A stretch of 64,000 bases of DNA from Bacteroidia bacterium (GTDB lineage Bacteria; Bacteroidota; Bacteroidia; Bacteroidales; UBA7960). The stretch lies in contig REEA01000064.1 in the NCBI GenBank assembly GCA_007695305.1, positions 1 through 64,000 on the forward strand, in the 5' to 3' direction. The notes beneath the pieces were generated by a model that saw nothing but the letters and a program-made list of their open reading frames with translations, did not search any database and was not told the origin of the DNA. This document shows positions 35,603 through 45,118 of this stretch, piece after piece. The translations under genes were made by a program, and so were the position numbers. Position 1 is the stretch's first letter, and each line of letters starts with the position of its first letter.

Positions 35603-36496
35603 ATGTTTATGACTGATAATACCACTGGATCCCCCATTCGGAAAGAAACATTTTTTTGCCGGAAACGGACCCTTAACTGCCGTGGCAAAATTATAAATTT
35701 ATCTTCACCTGTGGTGATGGGGATCATGAATATTACACCAGACTCATTTTATGACGGCGGGCGCCACACGCGTCCATGGGATGCCATCAAGCTGGCAGAG
35801 AAGTTGTTAGATGATGGGGCACATATTCTGGACATGGGTGCGGCATCCAGCCGGCCCGGAGCGGCTATGATCGATCCCGCCGAAGAGCAGGAACGATTGA
35901 TGCCGGCCCTCAAGGCCGTATTAAAACAGTTTCCGGAAGCCATCATCTCCGTTGACACCTATCACGCAAGCACCGCAAGAATAGCCATAGATTCGGGAGC
36001 CCATATGATCAACGACATCTCCGCGGGAAGTATGGATGATAACATGTTTCACACCGTTGCCCGGCTGCAGGTTCCCTATGTGATCATGCACATGCAGGGC
36101 AGGCCTGACAATATGCAAAAAAATCCGCGCTATAACCACCTGGTCAAAGAGGTAGCCGGCTTTTTCTCCGAAAGAATTAACAAACTCCGCGACCTGGGAG
36201 TTCATGATATCGTGATTGATCCGGGATTTGGGTTTGGAAAAACCCTCGAACATAACTACCAACTGCTTGCAAACCTGGATTACTTTGCCATATTCGACCT
36301 CCCCGTTCTTGTGGGGTTTTCGCGCAAATCGATGATCAACAAAGTGTTGAACACCAGTCCGGACAAGGCGCTTAACGGTACCACAGTATTGAATACCATC
36401 GCGCTTCAGAAGGGAGCGGATATCTTGCGTGTGCATGATGCAAAAGAAGCACTGGAAGCAATAAAAATTTCCGGTTTTTTAAAAAAACAGCAATAA
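35603..36496 (+). CDS. folP: Dihydropteroate synthase
   Basis: About 297 residues. It condenses p-aminobenzoate with hydroxymethyl-dihydropterin pyrophosphate in folate synthesis. The signature VVMGIMNITPDSFYDGG is followed by ILDMGAASSRPGA, IISVDTY, MINDISAG, YVIMHMQG, IDPGFGFGKT and VGFSRKSMI, all standard. The frame is open back to 35474 but that overlaps the DUF1599 gene, so ATG 35603 or 35609 is chosen. This still gives about 28 residues more N-terminal sequence than most relatives. It precedes cdaA by 35 bases, a pairing common in Bacteroidota. Confidence 0.95.
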   Translation: MFMTDNTTGSPIRKETFFCRKRTLNCRGKIINLSSPVVMGIMNITPDSFYDGGRHTRPWDAIKLAEKLLDDGAHILDMGAASSRPGAAMIDPAEEQERLMPALKAVLKQFPEAIISVDTYHASTARIAIDSGAHMINDISAGSMDDNMFHTVARLQVPYVIMHMQGRPDNMQKNPRYNHLVKEVAGFFSERINKLRDLGVHDIVIDPGFGFGKTLEHNYQLLANLDYFAIFDLPVLVGFSRKSMINKVLNTSPDKALNGTTVLNTIALQKGADILRVHDAKEALEAIKISGFLKKQQ

Positions 36497-36531
36497 AGTA
36501 ATTATTTTTACCCTGCCGAAAATATCGTCTT

Positions 36532-37344
36532 ATGCATAATCTGTTCATAACAGGCTTTATTCAAATCCGGTTGCTGGATATTCTTGACATTGTCCTGGTG
36601 GCGATATTGCTATATCAGTTATATATTTTGATCCGGGGCACAGGTGCCATCAACATCTTTCTCGGCATTTTATCCATTTATATCATTTGGTGGCTGGTAC
36701 GCATATTTGAAATGGAAATGCTTACGGCCATACTTGGCCAGTTCATATCTGTTGGTGTATTGGCGCTGATCATCGTTTTCCAGCCGGAAATCAGGAAGTT
36801 CCTGTTAATCATAGGGAAAAAAAGCTTCCTGCACCGGCAGTCGCGGAGCAAATGGTTCAAGGGAATATGGCAGATAGAGAAGGACAAGGAATTAAATATC
36901 CCTGCCATTGTAAACTCCCTTGAAGCCCTTGCCGAACAAAAAACCGGAGCCCTCATTGTGATTACACAAAAGAATGAACTTGAATCCTTTATAGAGACAG
37001 GACAACGCATCGATGCCGAAATTACAGAGCAACTCCTGGGATCCATCTTTTACAAAAACAGCCCATTGCACGACGGTGCAGTAATCATTTCTGATAATCG
37101 TATCCGTGCCGCACGCTGTGTGTTGCCTGTTTCGGAAATCCGCCGGATACCTTCCTCCCTGGGACTCCGGCACAGGGCAGCCATCGGAATCACTGAACAA
37201 TCGGATGCCATCGCACTGGTAGTCAGTGAGCAAACAGGCAAAATATCCTGGTCAAAAGGCGGTGAAATAAAAAGATTTATCAAACCACTACAGCTCAAAG
37301 AATTACTTGCCAAAGAATACCTCGCTGCAGACAATGTAAAGTAA
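36532..37344 (+). CDS. cdaA: Diadenylate cyclase CdaA (c-di-AMP synthase)
   Basis: A 270-residue membrane-anchored enzyme making cyclic di-AMP from two ATP. Three N-terminal helices (about 15-90) precede the DisA_N domain. It shows IVFQPEIRKFL, NSPLHDGAVIIS with the catalytic DGA, and GLRHRAAIGITE with the RHR motif. Length is typical. Its usual regulator CdaR is not adjacent; a YbbR-domain protein is encoded at 51340-52347. It is flanked by folP and a GlcNAc kinase-like gene. Confidence 0.95.
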   Translation: MHNLFITGFIQIRLLDILDIVLVAILLYQLYILIRGTGAINIFLGILSIYIIWWLVRIFEMEMLTAILGQFISVGVLALIIVFQPEIRKFLLIIGKKSFLHRQSRSKWFKGIWQIEKDKELNIPAIVNSLEALAEQKTGALIVITQKNELESFIETGQRIDAEITEQLLGSIFYKNSPLHDGAVIISDNRIRAARCVLPVSEIRRIPSSLGLRHRAAIGITEQSDAIALVVSEQTGKISWSKGGEIKRFIKPLQLKELLAKEYLAADNVK

Positions 37345-37402
37345 GCGCACGTAAGGGAGTCTGTCATCTTCATTTCAATGTATCATCAAAACAAAAAAAT
37401 AC

Positions 37403-38269
37403 ATGATCATTCTTGCAGATAGCGGAAGCACTAAAACCGACTGGGTAATACTGGATGGAAACCACACCATTGGAAATATCCAATCAGTAGGCCTAAACCC
37501 CTATTTTGTCAGCACTCCGGTGGTGGCACAGGTGGTGAGTGAAACGCTTTCCGAAAAAGTGGACAAGAAACTCATTGAAGCGGTTTATTTCTATGGAGCA
37601 GGTTGCTCGTCGCCAGGCAAGCAAAAAGTGATCAATGATGCGTTACAAATGGTGTTTCCGGAAAAACACACCGTAGTAGAGCATGATCTGTTGGCTGCCG
37701 CACGGGCATTATTCGGTAAATCACCGGGAGTTGCATGCATACTTGGAACAGGATCCAATTCCTGCTTATATAACGGTGCCCAGGTCACAGAGAGCCTGTT
37801 CTCCCTTGGATATATGTTTGGTGACGAAGGCAGCGGTGCACACCTTGGGAAAACCTTTATTGCAGACCATCTGAAGAACAGGGTGCCCCCTGAAATCACT
37901 GCAGCTTTCAAAGAACAATACAAGCTCAGCCATGAAGACATTCTTACCAACATCTATAAGAAAGCGAACCCCAACCGTTTCCTGGCATCTTTCACCCATT
38001 TTTTACGGATACACATCAGTCACCCCTATGTCAACCGGCTGGTCGTATCATGCTTTGACGCCTTTTTTGAAGAGCAGATTTCCAGGTATTCTGACTACCA
38101 GTCGGTGCCATTGGGTTGTATTGGTTCGGTGGCTTATCATTTCCGGGAAGTTTTTGAAATATCGGCACATAAAATGGGTATTAAACCAACGAAGTATATG
38201 TCGTCGCCCATGGAGGGTCTGGTTCGTTACCATTTGGGTGACATAGGAGAGCTTAGGGGAAGTGAGTAG
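37403..38269 (+). CDS. BadF/BadG-type ATPase, N-acetylglucosamine kinase-like
   Basis: A 288-residue ASKHA-fold kinase. The phosphate-1 loop is ILADSGSTKTDWVILDG. The adenosine/phosphate-2 segments are CILGTGSNSCLYNG and YMFGDEGSGAHLGK, close to mammalian NAGK and bacterial GlcNAc or glucosamine kinases. PLGCIGSVAYHF lies near the C-terminus. Phosphorylation of amino sugars recovered from the cell wall is likely. It follows cdaA by 58 bases. Confidence 0.83.
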   Translation: MIILADSGSTKTDWVILDGNHTIGNIQSVGLNPYFVSTPVVAQVVSETLSEKVDKKLIEAVYFYGAGCSSPGKQKVINDALQMVFPEKHTVVEHDLLAAARALFGKSPGVACILGTGSNSCLYNGAQVTESLFSLGYMFGDEGSGAHLGKTFIADHLKNRVPPEITAAFKEQYKLSHEDILTNIYKKANPNRFLASFTHFLRIHISHPYVNRLVVSCFDAFFEEQISRYSDYQSVPLGCIGSVAYHFREVFEISAHKMGIKPTKYMSSPMEGLVRYHLGDIGELRGSE

Positions 38270-38385
38270 CTGTGGGGAGCAGGTAGTAAGTAAGAAGTAT
38301 GCAGTAAATAGCAGGTAGAAGGTAGTAGGTTAGCAGGTAGTATTGTCCTGAAACACATTTCCACATTTCCACATTTACACGTTTT
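38270..38385. repeat. Intergenic low-complexity repeat patch C
   Basis: A purine-rich block of degenerate AGCAGGTAGTA / AGTAAGAAGTA units (about 38275-38341) is followed by CACATTTCCACATTTCCACA (38354-38373) and ACATTTACACG. The ACATTT units match those in patches A and B. It lies between convergent genes. Confidence 0.6.
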
Positions 38386-38398
38386 GTTGGAACCACTG

Positions 38399-39301
38399 TT
38401 ATCGCTGAAGAATATGGTTCAAGATACCAGATCTGTCTTCCGGGTGAAACCATGTGGCATCATCATACCTTTTAAACCAGGTAAGTTGCCGTTTGGCATA
38501 TCTGCGGGTGTTTGTTTTTATTTTTTCGATGGCCAATTCCAGGTTCCAGCGGTTAGCGAGCCAGTCAAAGAGTTCCTTATACCCCAGGGTATTCAGGGCG
38601 TTGTGATGACGCATGGGGTACATGCCGATTGCTTCTTCGATGAGCCCCCGCCGGATCATTTCATCCGTTCGATTGTTGATTCGTTGGAAGAGTTCCACCC
38701 TGGGTCTGTTGATAATGACGCGTTTTATGCGGAAAGGTCTATGCTGCGGCTGTTTTTTCCTGAGTGTTGAAAACGGTTGTCCGGATGAAAAATATACTTC
38801 CAGGGCGCGCATCATTCTTTTGGGGTTTGCGCGGTCAACTTCGTTATAAAAGGAGGGATCAATTTTTCTGAGCCAGTTGCGCAATCCTGTGATACCTTCG
38901 TTGGCGAATATTTGTTTAACCTTTTGCCGTTGGGCCGGATCGGGGTCAGGGAGATCATCAATTCCGCCGTATATGGTATCCAGGTACAAGCCTGATCCAC
39001 CTGTCAGGATTACATGATCCTTTAGCCGGAACAAGTTGTTGATAATCTCCAGGGCTTGTGTTTCATAGATGGCCACGTTGTAATAATCGCGGATGGAAAG
39101 ATGTCCGATGAGGTGATGGGGTATTTGCTGTCTTTCTTCTTTTGTGGGGCTGGCTGATCCGATCTGTAATTCACGGTAAAACTGGCGTGCATCGGCGGAT
39201 ACGATCTCTGTTTTGATTTCACGGGCAAGGTCGATACACAGCGATGTTTTCCCTACAGCCGTTGGGCCGGCTATCATCACCAGTGTTTTATCTTTCTTCA
39301 T
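38399..39301 (-). CDS. miaA: tRNA dimethylallyltransferase
   Basis: About 300 residues. It adds the isopentenyl group to A37 of tRNAs reading UNN codons. The P-loop is MIAGPTAVGKTSLCIDLA, followed by VSADARQFYRELQIGSASPT, VILTGGSGLYLDTIYGGI and the RRYAKRQLTWFKR C-terminal motif. The start ATG 39301 overlaps the end of the upstream PRiA4_ORF3-like gene by 14 bases, implying coupled translation; the frame extends far further but without family similarity. Confidence 0.96.
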   Translation of the reverse strand: MKKDKTLVMIAGPTAVGKTSLCIDLAREIKTEIVSADARQFYRELQIGSASPTKEERQQIPHHLIGHLSIRDYYNVAIYETQALEIINNLFRLKDHVILTGGSGLYLDTIYGGIDDLPDPDPAQRQKVKQIFANEGITGLRNWLRKIDPSFYNEVDRANPKRMMRALEVYFSSGQPFSTLRKKQPQHRPFRIKRVIINRPRVELFQRINNRTDEMIRRGLIEEAIGMYPMRHHNALNTLGYKELFDWLANRWNLELAIEKIKTNTRRYAKRQLTWFKRYDDATWFHPEDRSGILNHILQR

Positions 39302-39908
39302 CAAACTCATCAGGTTCCGATGGTCCGTTCTCATCAAAAAAATCGTCTTCACCCTCAATCTGATCAAAGTGTGACAAGTCCTCAAGAGAGGGTTGACCGT
39401 CATCGAAGGCAAAGTCCATGGATGTTTCCACCCCTGGTATTTGTTTCGGGGTGGCAGCCAATTCGCGTGGCACGGGCCCCACAACCTTGCTGAAATGCGG
39501 ATATCCCTGATCAGGTTTGGCCGGTGTAATTTTTATCAACTCAATATAAAAGGTCCACTGGTTCAGATTATCATATACAAACAGCAGTCGTTGATGCGGG
39601 TCGTCAATATAGTCCTTCAGGATGCATTCATGCATCAGGAGGGATTTTTTTGTTGATTCCGAAGGTTCTTCCACCAAATCGTCTTCACCGGGGGGTGCAA
39701 TGGGATCCATATCAATAAGCTGTATTTCCGTTTTTTTCCTGAAGCGGTGGTCGCAAATGAAGAAGGATGCCAGCATACCGGGATCCAGACCCAGGTTGCC
39801 AAGAATAGCCTGGTGAAAATCCTCAAATGTTTGGTCAGCACGAAGTTCGATTTCACGCAAAAAATCGTCCTGCTCTTCGAATCTGGTTTTAAACTTGTAA
39901 ATCAGCAT
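39288..39908 (-). CDS. PRiA4_ORF3-like (IS1096 passenger TnpR-type) protein
   Basis: A 206-residue cytoplasmic protein of the plasmid pRiA4b ORF-3-like family, named from mobile elements but widespread on chromosomes. The domain spans about 1-135 (MLIYKFKTRF, FFICDHRFRKKTEIQLIDMD, ILKDYIDDPHQRLLFVYDNL, WTFYIELIKI). The last 60 residues are acidic and low complexity (GEDDFFDENGPSEPDEFDEE). There is no transposon around it. It is embedded between cca and miaA, overlapping miaA, so a role in RNA metabolism is possible but inferred. A TACTTTTG box (39961-39954) is its likely -7 element. Confidence 0.85.
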   Translation of the reverse strand: MLIYKFKTRFEEQDDFLREIELRADQTFEDFHQAILGNLGLDPGMLASFFICDHRFRKKTEIQLIDMDPIAPPGEDDLVEEPSESTKKSLLMHECILKDYIDDPHQRLLFVYDNLNQWTFYIELIKITPAKPDQGYPHFSKVVGPVPRELAATPKQIPGVETSMDFAFDDGQPSLEDLSHFDQIEGEDDFFDENGPSEPDEFDEER

Positions 39909-39965
39909 ACATGACCTGTTCTGTAACCGGTTTTTTCAGTTACATTGATAACACAAAAGTAAGGA

Positions 39966-41417
39966 TTAATTTTTTGAATTTTCTTTTGTCAGACCTAATT
40001 TTTCTCCTTCACTGATCATTAGTTTCAAAGCTTCTTCCCTGTTATTGGGGATTATGCCGTCGAGAATGGCTTCGCGGATTGCTGTTTTGATGATTCCAAC
40101 CTCCGGAGAAGGAGACATGCCAAACGCTTCCATGATATCTTCACCCGACACGGGAGGTTGCCAGTTTCGCAGGCGGTCTTTTTCTTCAATTTCTTTGAGT
40201 TTTTTTCTGACGATCCGGAAGTTTTCCAGGTAGCGGGTTACTTTGTCCCGGTTTCCTGAGGTAATGTCAGCCTCGCAAAGGAGCATCAGGTCGTCGATAT
40301 CATCGCCTGCATCAAAAAGCAATCGACGTATAGCCGAGTCGGAGACAATACTTTCGGTGAGTGCGATGGGACGTAAGTGCAGCAATACCAGTTTTTGCAC
40401 GTACCTCATTTTTTCGTTCAACGGTAACTTGAGGCGCTTAAATATTTTGTACACCATTTTTTTTCCGAGCATTTCATGCCCGTAAAAAGTCCAGCCAATT
40501 TTTTCGTCGTAGCGTTTGGTGGCAGGTTTGGCGATATCGTGCAGCAATGCGGCCCAGCGGAGCCATAAATCCGACGTTTCCTGCGCCAGGTTATCCAGCA
40601 CTTGCATGGTGTGGTAAAAATTGTCCTTATGTGCATTTCCATCCACAACATCAACGCCATACATATCATCCAATTCAGGAAAAAAGTGTTTCAGCAGTCC
40701 GGAGGCCCGTAGCATTTTGATCCCTTTTCCCGGTACCGGACACATCATGATCTTGTTAAACTCATCCATTACCCGTTCGATGGATACAATACTTATCCGT
40801 TCGGCATTTTTTTTAATGGATTCAAAGGAAGCGGTATCAACTTCAAAGTCCAGCTGGGCAGCAAACCTGATGGCACGCATCATCCGGAGGGGGTCATCCG
40901 AATAGGTCACATCCGGATCCAGGGGGGTACGAATCAAACGGTTTTCAATGTCCCGAACCCCTCCAAACGGATCAAGCAAATTGCCATAATCTTTTTTGTT
41001 CAAACTGATTGCCAATGTATTGATGGTAAAATCGCGCCGGCTTATATCGTCTGCCAATGTACCATCTTCAACCACTGGTTTTCGTGAATCAGCCCGGTAA
41101 GATTCCTTTCGGGCACCCACAAATTCTATTTCCCAGTTACGGTACTTTAACATTGCCGTGCCGAAGTTCTTAAACGTCTTCATGTGACCTTTCCGGTTCA
41201 GCTTGTCTGCAACCTTGGCTGCCAGTTCAATACCGCTTCCCACAATCACAATATCGATATCTTTAGAAGGCCTTTCCAGGATGATATCTCTCACCCATCC
41301 CCCTATCACATAGACAGGTTTTTTCATCTCAGCGGCTGCTTCTGCAACCACTTCAAAGATTCTCCTGTTGGTGTATTCTGAAAAATTTCTCACTCTGTTC
41401 AGTTTAATAAAGATCAT
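39966..41417 (-). CDS. cca: CCA tRNA nucleotidyltransferase / poly(A) polymerase family
   Basis: A 483-residue class II nucleotidyltransferase with a C-terminal HD domain. The nucleotide site is [20 protein letters not shown] (GG plus DxD), followed by [19 protein letters not shown] (RRDFTxNA-like) and [19 protein letters not shown]. The HD part has [17 protein letters not shown]. The protein adds or repairs the CCA end of tRNAs. It is the second member of a tRNA-maturation cluster. Confidence 0.93.
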   Translation of the reverse strand: MIFIKLNRVRNFSEYTNRRIFEVVAEAAAEMKKPVYVIGGWVRDIILERPSKDIDIVIVGSGIELAAKVADKLNRKGHMKTFKNFGTAMLKYRNWEIEFVGARKESYRADSRKPVVEDGTLADDISRRDFTINTLAISLNKKDYGNLLDPFGGVRDIENRLIRTPLDPDVTYSDDPLRMMRAIRFAAQLDFEVDTASFESIKKNAERISIVSIERVMDEFNKIMMCPVPGKGIKMLRASGLLKHFFPELDDMYGVDVVDGNAHKDNFYHTMQVLDNLAQETSDLWLRWAALLHDIAKPATKRYDEKIGWTFYGHEMLGKKMVYKIFKRLKLPLNEKMRYVQKLVLLHLRPIALTESIVSDSAIRRLLFDAGDDIDDLMLLCEADITSGNRDKVTRYLENFRIVRKKLKEIEEKDRLRNWQPPVSGEDIMEAFGMSPSPEVGIIKTAIREAILDGIIPNNREEALKLMISEGEKLGLTKENSKN

Positions 41418-41509
41418 GTAACAGGACAGGCATTTTTTGCAGCATTAAATTGCTGCCGCCAATGCGGGCAGACCATCTTTACATGCAGCCAAAGCCGGTA
41501 TCATCCGAT

Positions 41510-42079
41510 TTAATTGCGAATCACCCTGATTTCACCAGCGGGGTCCAGTTTAACAATTGTGGAAGGCTTCGGACGCGGAATCGTCTGATGCTTTAAGGGT
41601 ACAATATAGTCAACGGCATCTTTAATGGGTTGCACAATGGTACTGAATACAAAAGGATTGGCAGCCCCCGAAACATTGGCTGATGTTGAGGTGATGGGCT
41701 TCCCGAATGCATCCAGCAACTTCTGACAAAATTCATGATTGGGTATGCGTATAGCAATGGACCCGTCGGGAGCAAGCAGGTTCCTTGGCAATCTGCGCGC
41801 TTCCGGGTAAATAATCGTCAAAGGATCCTTTATACTGTTAATCAGCTCTTCCGCAGTTTCCGGAACTTCCTTTACATAATTCCTTAACATCTCCAGATCC
41901 TTTACAAGGATAATCAGCGATTTTTCTTGCATCCGCTCCTTGATATGGTAAACTCTTTCAATGGCCTTGCCATTTGTGGCATCACAACCGATACCCCATA
42001 TGGTATCAGTAGGATATAGTATGGTACCCCCATTTCTCAGGACATCCAAAGCTTCCTTCACATCAGAATCCAGCGACAT
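41510..42079 (-). CDS. Threonylcarbamoyl-AMP synthase, Sua5/YrdC family
   Basis: About 189 residues. It makes threonylcarbamoyl-AMP for t6A at tRNA position 37. Motifs are GGTILYPTDTIWGIGCDA, IKERMQEKSLIILV (K.R...K), YPEARRLP, SIAIRIPNHEF and ITSTSANVSGAANP. There is no C-terminal Sua5 domain. The ATG at 42079 (MSLDSDVKEAL) is preferred over the frame's earlier non-ATG extension. It lies upstream of cca on the same strand. Confidence 0.93.
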   Translation of the reverse strand: MSLDSDVKEALDVLRNGGTILYPTDTIWGIGCDATNGKAIERVYHIKERMQEKSLIILVKDLEMLRNYVKEVPETAEELINSIKDPLTIIYPEARRLPRNLLAPDGSIAIRIPNHEFCQKLLDAFGKPITSTSANVSGAANPFVFSTIVQPIKDAVDYIVPLKHQTIPRPKPSTIVKLDPAGEIRVIRN

Positions 42080-42140
42080 ACAGAAAACTACATTAATTGT
42101 TAATAATATCAATAACTATACATTCAACTCCCATGCCAGA

Positions 42141-42935
42141 TTATCGACTCATTTGTTTTACTTTTTTTGGTTCGGATTTACCCGAGGTTTTTATCATATG
42201 CCTCAGTTTTACATACTTTTGAAAGCACAGAAATGCATCCTGATAACTTACGACAAAGCCCATATAGCCCATTAGGAAACCACGTTTAACCACAAAATGT
42301 TGAATAAACCGCCAAAAAGTTTTATAAACCACCTTCCAGGCCGAACACGATACCCCTTTCCTGAAGGCTTCGGCAGCAGCTATGGTACTGAATCTGTTGA
42401 TGGTATCAACATGTTCTTCATAAGAATCACACATCCAATGCAATAAATCCCCCTTAAGCCTGGTAACACGTGCATCCGCATCCATAACCACTTTGTCGTG
42501 AGGATTTACTCCACCCCATTTCCCTTTACGACGATCCCAAAGCCTTAATTTCCTGTCGGGATAATGATTTGTATAACGCAACCATTTACCGCAAAATCGA
42601 TTGAGGCGGTTAAAACGATACCCGTCGTGGCTCCAGTTATCCTTTACCCGGATGATTTCCTTTGTCAGCTCTTCCGATAAAGCCTCATCGGCATCCAGCG
42701 ACAGCACGTGATCATGGGTTGCTTTGTCAAGCGCATAGTTTTTTTGCTCGATGTATCCGAGAAATGGCTGTGTATAAAATGCCACACCCAATGATCTGCA
42801 TATCTCTGGTGTACGGTCAGTTGATCCGGAATCGACCACGACCACCTCTTCCGCCACTTTTTGTAAAGAGCGGATGCATTGTCCGATATATTTTTCTTCA
42901 TTCAGCGCAATAATAACTGCGGATATGGGAGGCAT
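42141..42935 (-). CDS. Family 2 glycosyltransferase, WaaE/KdtX-like
   Basis: About 264 residues. A GT-A fold transferase: AVIIALNEEKYIGQCIRSL, VVVDSGSTDRTPEICRSLG and the metal-binding SLDADEALSEEL. The later KLRLWDRRKGKWGG and HWMCDSYEEH stretches match lipopolysaccharide core beta-glucosyltransferases of the WaaE/KdtX type. The ATG at 42935 is chosen because a TACATTTG box (42961-42954) falls within the longer frame. It probably acts on lipopolysaccharide or another glycolipid at the inner membrane. Confidence 0.88.
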   Translation of the reverse strand: MPPISAVIIALNEEKYIGQCIRSLQKVAEEVVVVDSGSTDRTPEICRSLGVAFYTQPFLGYIEQKNYALDKATHDHVLSLDADEALSEELTKEIIRVKDNWSHDGYRFNRLNRFCGKWLRYTNHYPDRKLRLWDRRKGKWGGVNPHDKVVMDADARVTRLKGDLLHWMCDSYEEHVDTINRFSTIAAAEAFRKGVSCSAWKVVYKTFWRFIQHFVVKRGFLMGYMGFVVSYQDAFLCFQKYVKLRHMIKTSGKSEPKKVKQMSR

Positions 42936-43140
42936 GGGTTTACTGTTTGTGGGCAAATGTAAACGATTTTTTAATTCGATGCTGCACAATTACGAATAAT
43001 TCAACGTACCATGGAATCTTGTCAGGGGTTAAACTTTTTTGTCATTTCCATAAAAAGAATGGATAACCCGGACGTTGTCGGTCACAGGTCGCCATATACT
43101 GTTATTGTTTGCAAATTTTGGAAATTTGCGGGAGTGTGAT

Positions 43141-43956
43141 TTATACAGCCACCTGGTGCTGCCGCAAGGCTTCATTCAGACTGGTTTTGCGGTCAGTGCT
43201 TTCTTTTCTCTTACCGATAATAAAGGCGCATGGTACATTGTATGTACCTGCGGGAAATTGTTTTGCCATGCTTCCCGGAATAACTACTGAACGGGCAGGC
43301 ACCCTCCCCTGGTATTCGATGGGTTCGGGGCCGCTTACATCAATAATTTTTGTGGATGCTGTCAGAACCACATTGGCACCAAGCACGGCTTCCTTCTCCA
43401 CATGCACCCCTTCCACCACGATACAACGTGAACCGATGAAGCTATGGTCTTCGATGATAACGGGGGCTGCCTGAACCGGTTCCAGCACGCCGCCAATACC
43501 AACCCCTCCGCTCAAATGCACATGTTTCCCGATTTGTGCGCAGCTGCCCACGGTAGCCCAGGTATCTACCATGGTGCCTGTATCCACATAAGCACCAATA
43601 TTTACATAAGACGGCATCATTACCACATCAGTGGCAAGATAAGCCCCATACCTGGCAATGGCATGAGGCACAACCCTTACACCAAGTTGCTGGTAGCCTC
43701 GTTTCAGAGGAATTTTATCATGAAACTCAAATGGCCCCAGCTCAATACGTTCCATTTCGCGAATGGGGAAATAGAGAATAACCGCTTTCTTCACCCAGTC
43801 ATTTACCATCCAGCCGTTATCCGTTGGTTCAGCCACACGAATTCTGCCGGCATCAAGCAGGGCAATTACCTCGTCGATGGTCTTTCGCACCCAGCCGTCT
43901 GACAATAATGATCGTTCCTCCCACGCAGCTTCAATGGTTTCCTTTAGTTTTTCCAT
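43141..43956 (-). CDS. dapD: Tetrahydrodipicolinate N-succinyltransferase
   Basis: A 271-residue trimeric left-handed beta-helix acyltransferase of the lysine/meso-DAP pathway. Hexapeptide repeats run from about 100 to 230 (VMMPSYVNIGAYVDTGTMVD, CAQIGKHVHLSGGVGIGG, CIVVEGVHVEKEAVLGANVV). RVVPHAIARYGAY and the C-terminal VPCAFIIGKRK are typical. Length is normal. A divergent TATATTTG box (44052-44045) may be its promoter. Confidence 0.96.
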   Translation of the reverse strand: MEKLKETIEAAWEERSLLSDGWVRKTIDEVIALLDAGRIRVAEPTDNGWMVNDWVKKAVILYFPIREMERIELGPFEFHDKIPLKRGYQQLGVRVVPHAIARYGAYLATDVVMMPSYVNIGAYVDTGTMVDTWATVGSCAQIGKHVHLSGGVGIGGVLEPVQAAPVIIEDHSFIGSRCIVVEGVHVEKEAVLGANVVLTASTKIIDVSGPEPIEYQGRVPARSVVIPGSMAKQFPAGTYNVPCAFIIGKRKESTDRKTSLNEALRQHQVAV

Positions 43957-44105
43957 TATTCAAACATTTTTTATCATCCTGAACCTTCCGGAAACACCTT
44001 TTTTATTGTTTCCAATGGTCTTTCCCGGTATGAAATTGTATATACAAATATAAGATTATTTCCCGGCACGGAACGTCAAACCTTCTGCTACCCGGTCTGA
44101 ATGTG

Positions 44106-44113
44106 TATCTTTG
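44106..44113 (+). promoter_or_regulatory. -7 box of the ruvX operon
   Basis: TATCTTTG matches TAnnTTTG, 14 bases before the ATG at 44128. It lies inside the longer open frame beginning at 44101 and so rules that start out. Confidence 0.55.
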
Positions 44114-44127
44114 CAGAAAAAGCATTC

Positions 44128-44556
44128 ATGGGCAGGATATTAGCCATCGATTATGGTCAAAAACGTGCGGGTATCGCCGTAACGGATGGACTAAAAATGA
44201 TTGCAGGCGGTCTGTGTACATTGCATGTTAAGGATGTAATGCCTTTTTTGAAAGAATACATTACCAGGGAAAATGTGGAGTGCATTGTGGTGGGAGAACC
44301 ATTTGACATGAAAAACCGTGCTTCTGATGCAACAAGATTTATTGATCCTTTTGTGAAACACTTACGCAAACAATTTCCGCACATTCCTGTTGAAAGAATA
44401 GATGAGCGATTTACTTCGCAAATGGCTATGCAAACAATGATTGATGCCGGGTTAAGGAAGAAAGCGAGACAAAACAAAGCCCTGGTTGATACCATCAGTG
44501 CCACCATTATTCTACAATATTATTTGGAAAAACGGTCAAGAGAGAACAGTTTATGA
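44128..44556 (+). CDS. ruvX: RuvX/YqgF-family RNase H-like nuclease
   Basis: A 142-residue RNase H-fold protein, annotated as putative pre-16S rRNA nuclease / Holliday junction resolvase. ILAIDYGQKRAGIAVTD carries the first catalytic Asp, IVVGEPFDMKNRAS the Glu region, ERIDERFTSQMA the second Asp, and the C-terminal KKARQNKALVDTISATIIL the last. The start follows from the promoter above and matches family length. It overlaps def by 4 bases (ATGA). Confidence 0.92.
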   Translation: MGRILAIDYGQKRAGIAVTDGLKMIAGGLCTLHVKDVMPFLKEYITRENVECIVVGEPFDMKNRASDATRFIDPFVKHLRKQFPHIPVERIDERFTSQMAMQTMIDAGLRKKARQNKALVDTISATIILQYYLEKRSRENSL

Positions 44557-45116
44557 AGATCTTACCCATTCGCGCATATGGCGACCCGGTGCTCAGGCAG
44601 CGGGCAAAATTTATAGATAAGGATCATCCGGGCTTACAGGAGTTGATTGACAACATGTGGACCACCATGTACCGGGCCCAGGGTGTAGGTCTGGCCGCTC
44701 CCCAGGTGGGCGAAAGTATCAGGTTGTTTGTGATAGATGCCACACCCTATGCGGAAGAAGACCCCTTACTGGACGGGTTCAAAAAAGTGTTCATCAATGC
44801 AGAAATTCTTGAGGAAACAGGCAAAGAGTGGCTTTTTAATGAGGGATGTCTCAGTTTCCCGGAGCTGCGTGAAGACATCAAACGTCAACCGGTTATCAGG
44901 ATGCGTTTCCAGGATGAGGCATTCAACACTTATGAAGAGACTTTTGAGGGACTTGCTGCCAGAATAATCCAACATGAATATGATCATATCGAAGGCGTTC
45001 TCATGGTGGATCATTTCTCACCGCTGAAGAAGCGTCTACTTAAGAAAAAGCTCCACAACATATCCGCAGGGCGACTAGCCACCTCTTATCCGATGAAATT
45101 TCCAATAAGAAAGTAG
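44553..45116 (+). CDS. def: Peptide deformylase
   Basis: A 187-residue metalloenzyme removing the N-formyl group from new proteins. Motif 1 GVGLAAPQVG (45-54), motif 2 EGCLSFP with Cys99, motif 3 QHEYDHIEG with His141, Glu142 and His145. All are intact. It is translationally coupled to ruvX, and 2 bases separate it from the M16 peptidase gene. Confidence 0.97.
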   Translation: MKILPIRAYGDPVLRQRAKFIDKDHPGLQELIDNMWTTMYRAQGVGLAAPQVGESIRLFVIDATPYAEEDPLLDGFKKVFINAEILEETGKEWLFNEGCLSFPELREDIKRQPVIRMRFQDEAFNTYEETFEGLAARIIQHEYDHIEGVLMVDHFSPLKKRLLKKKLHNISAGRLATSYPMKFPIRK

Positions 45117-45118
45117 TC

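Noticed and set aside
38399-39484. 361-residue version of MiaA
   Set aside because: The extra N-terminus is antisense-like overlap with the PRiA4_ORF3-like gene; the P-loop lies 8 residues after the ATG at 39301.
39288-39908. Active transposon suggested by the IS1096 passenger family name
   Set aside because: No transposase, inverted ends or resolvase-like catalytic residues are nearby; the family is common on chromosomes.
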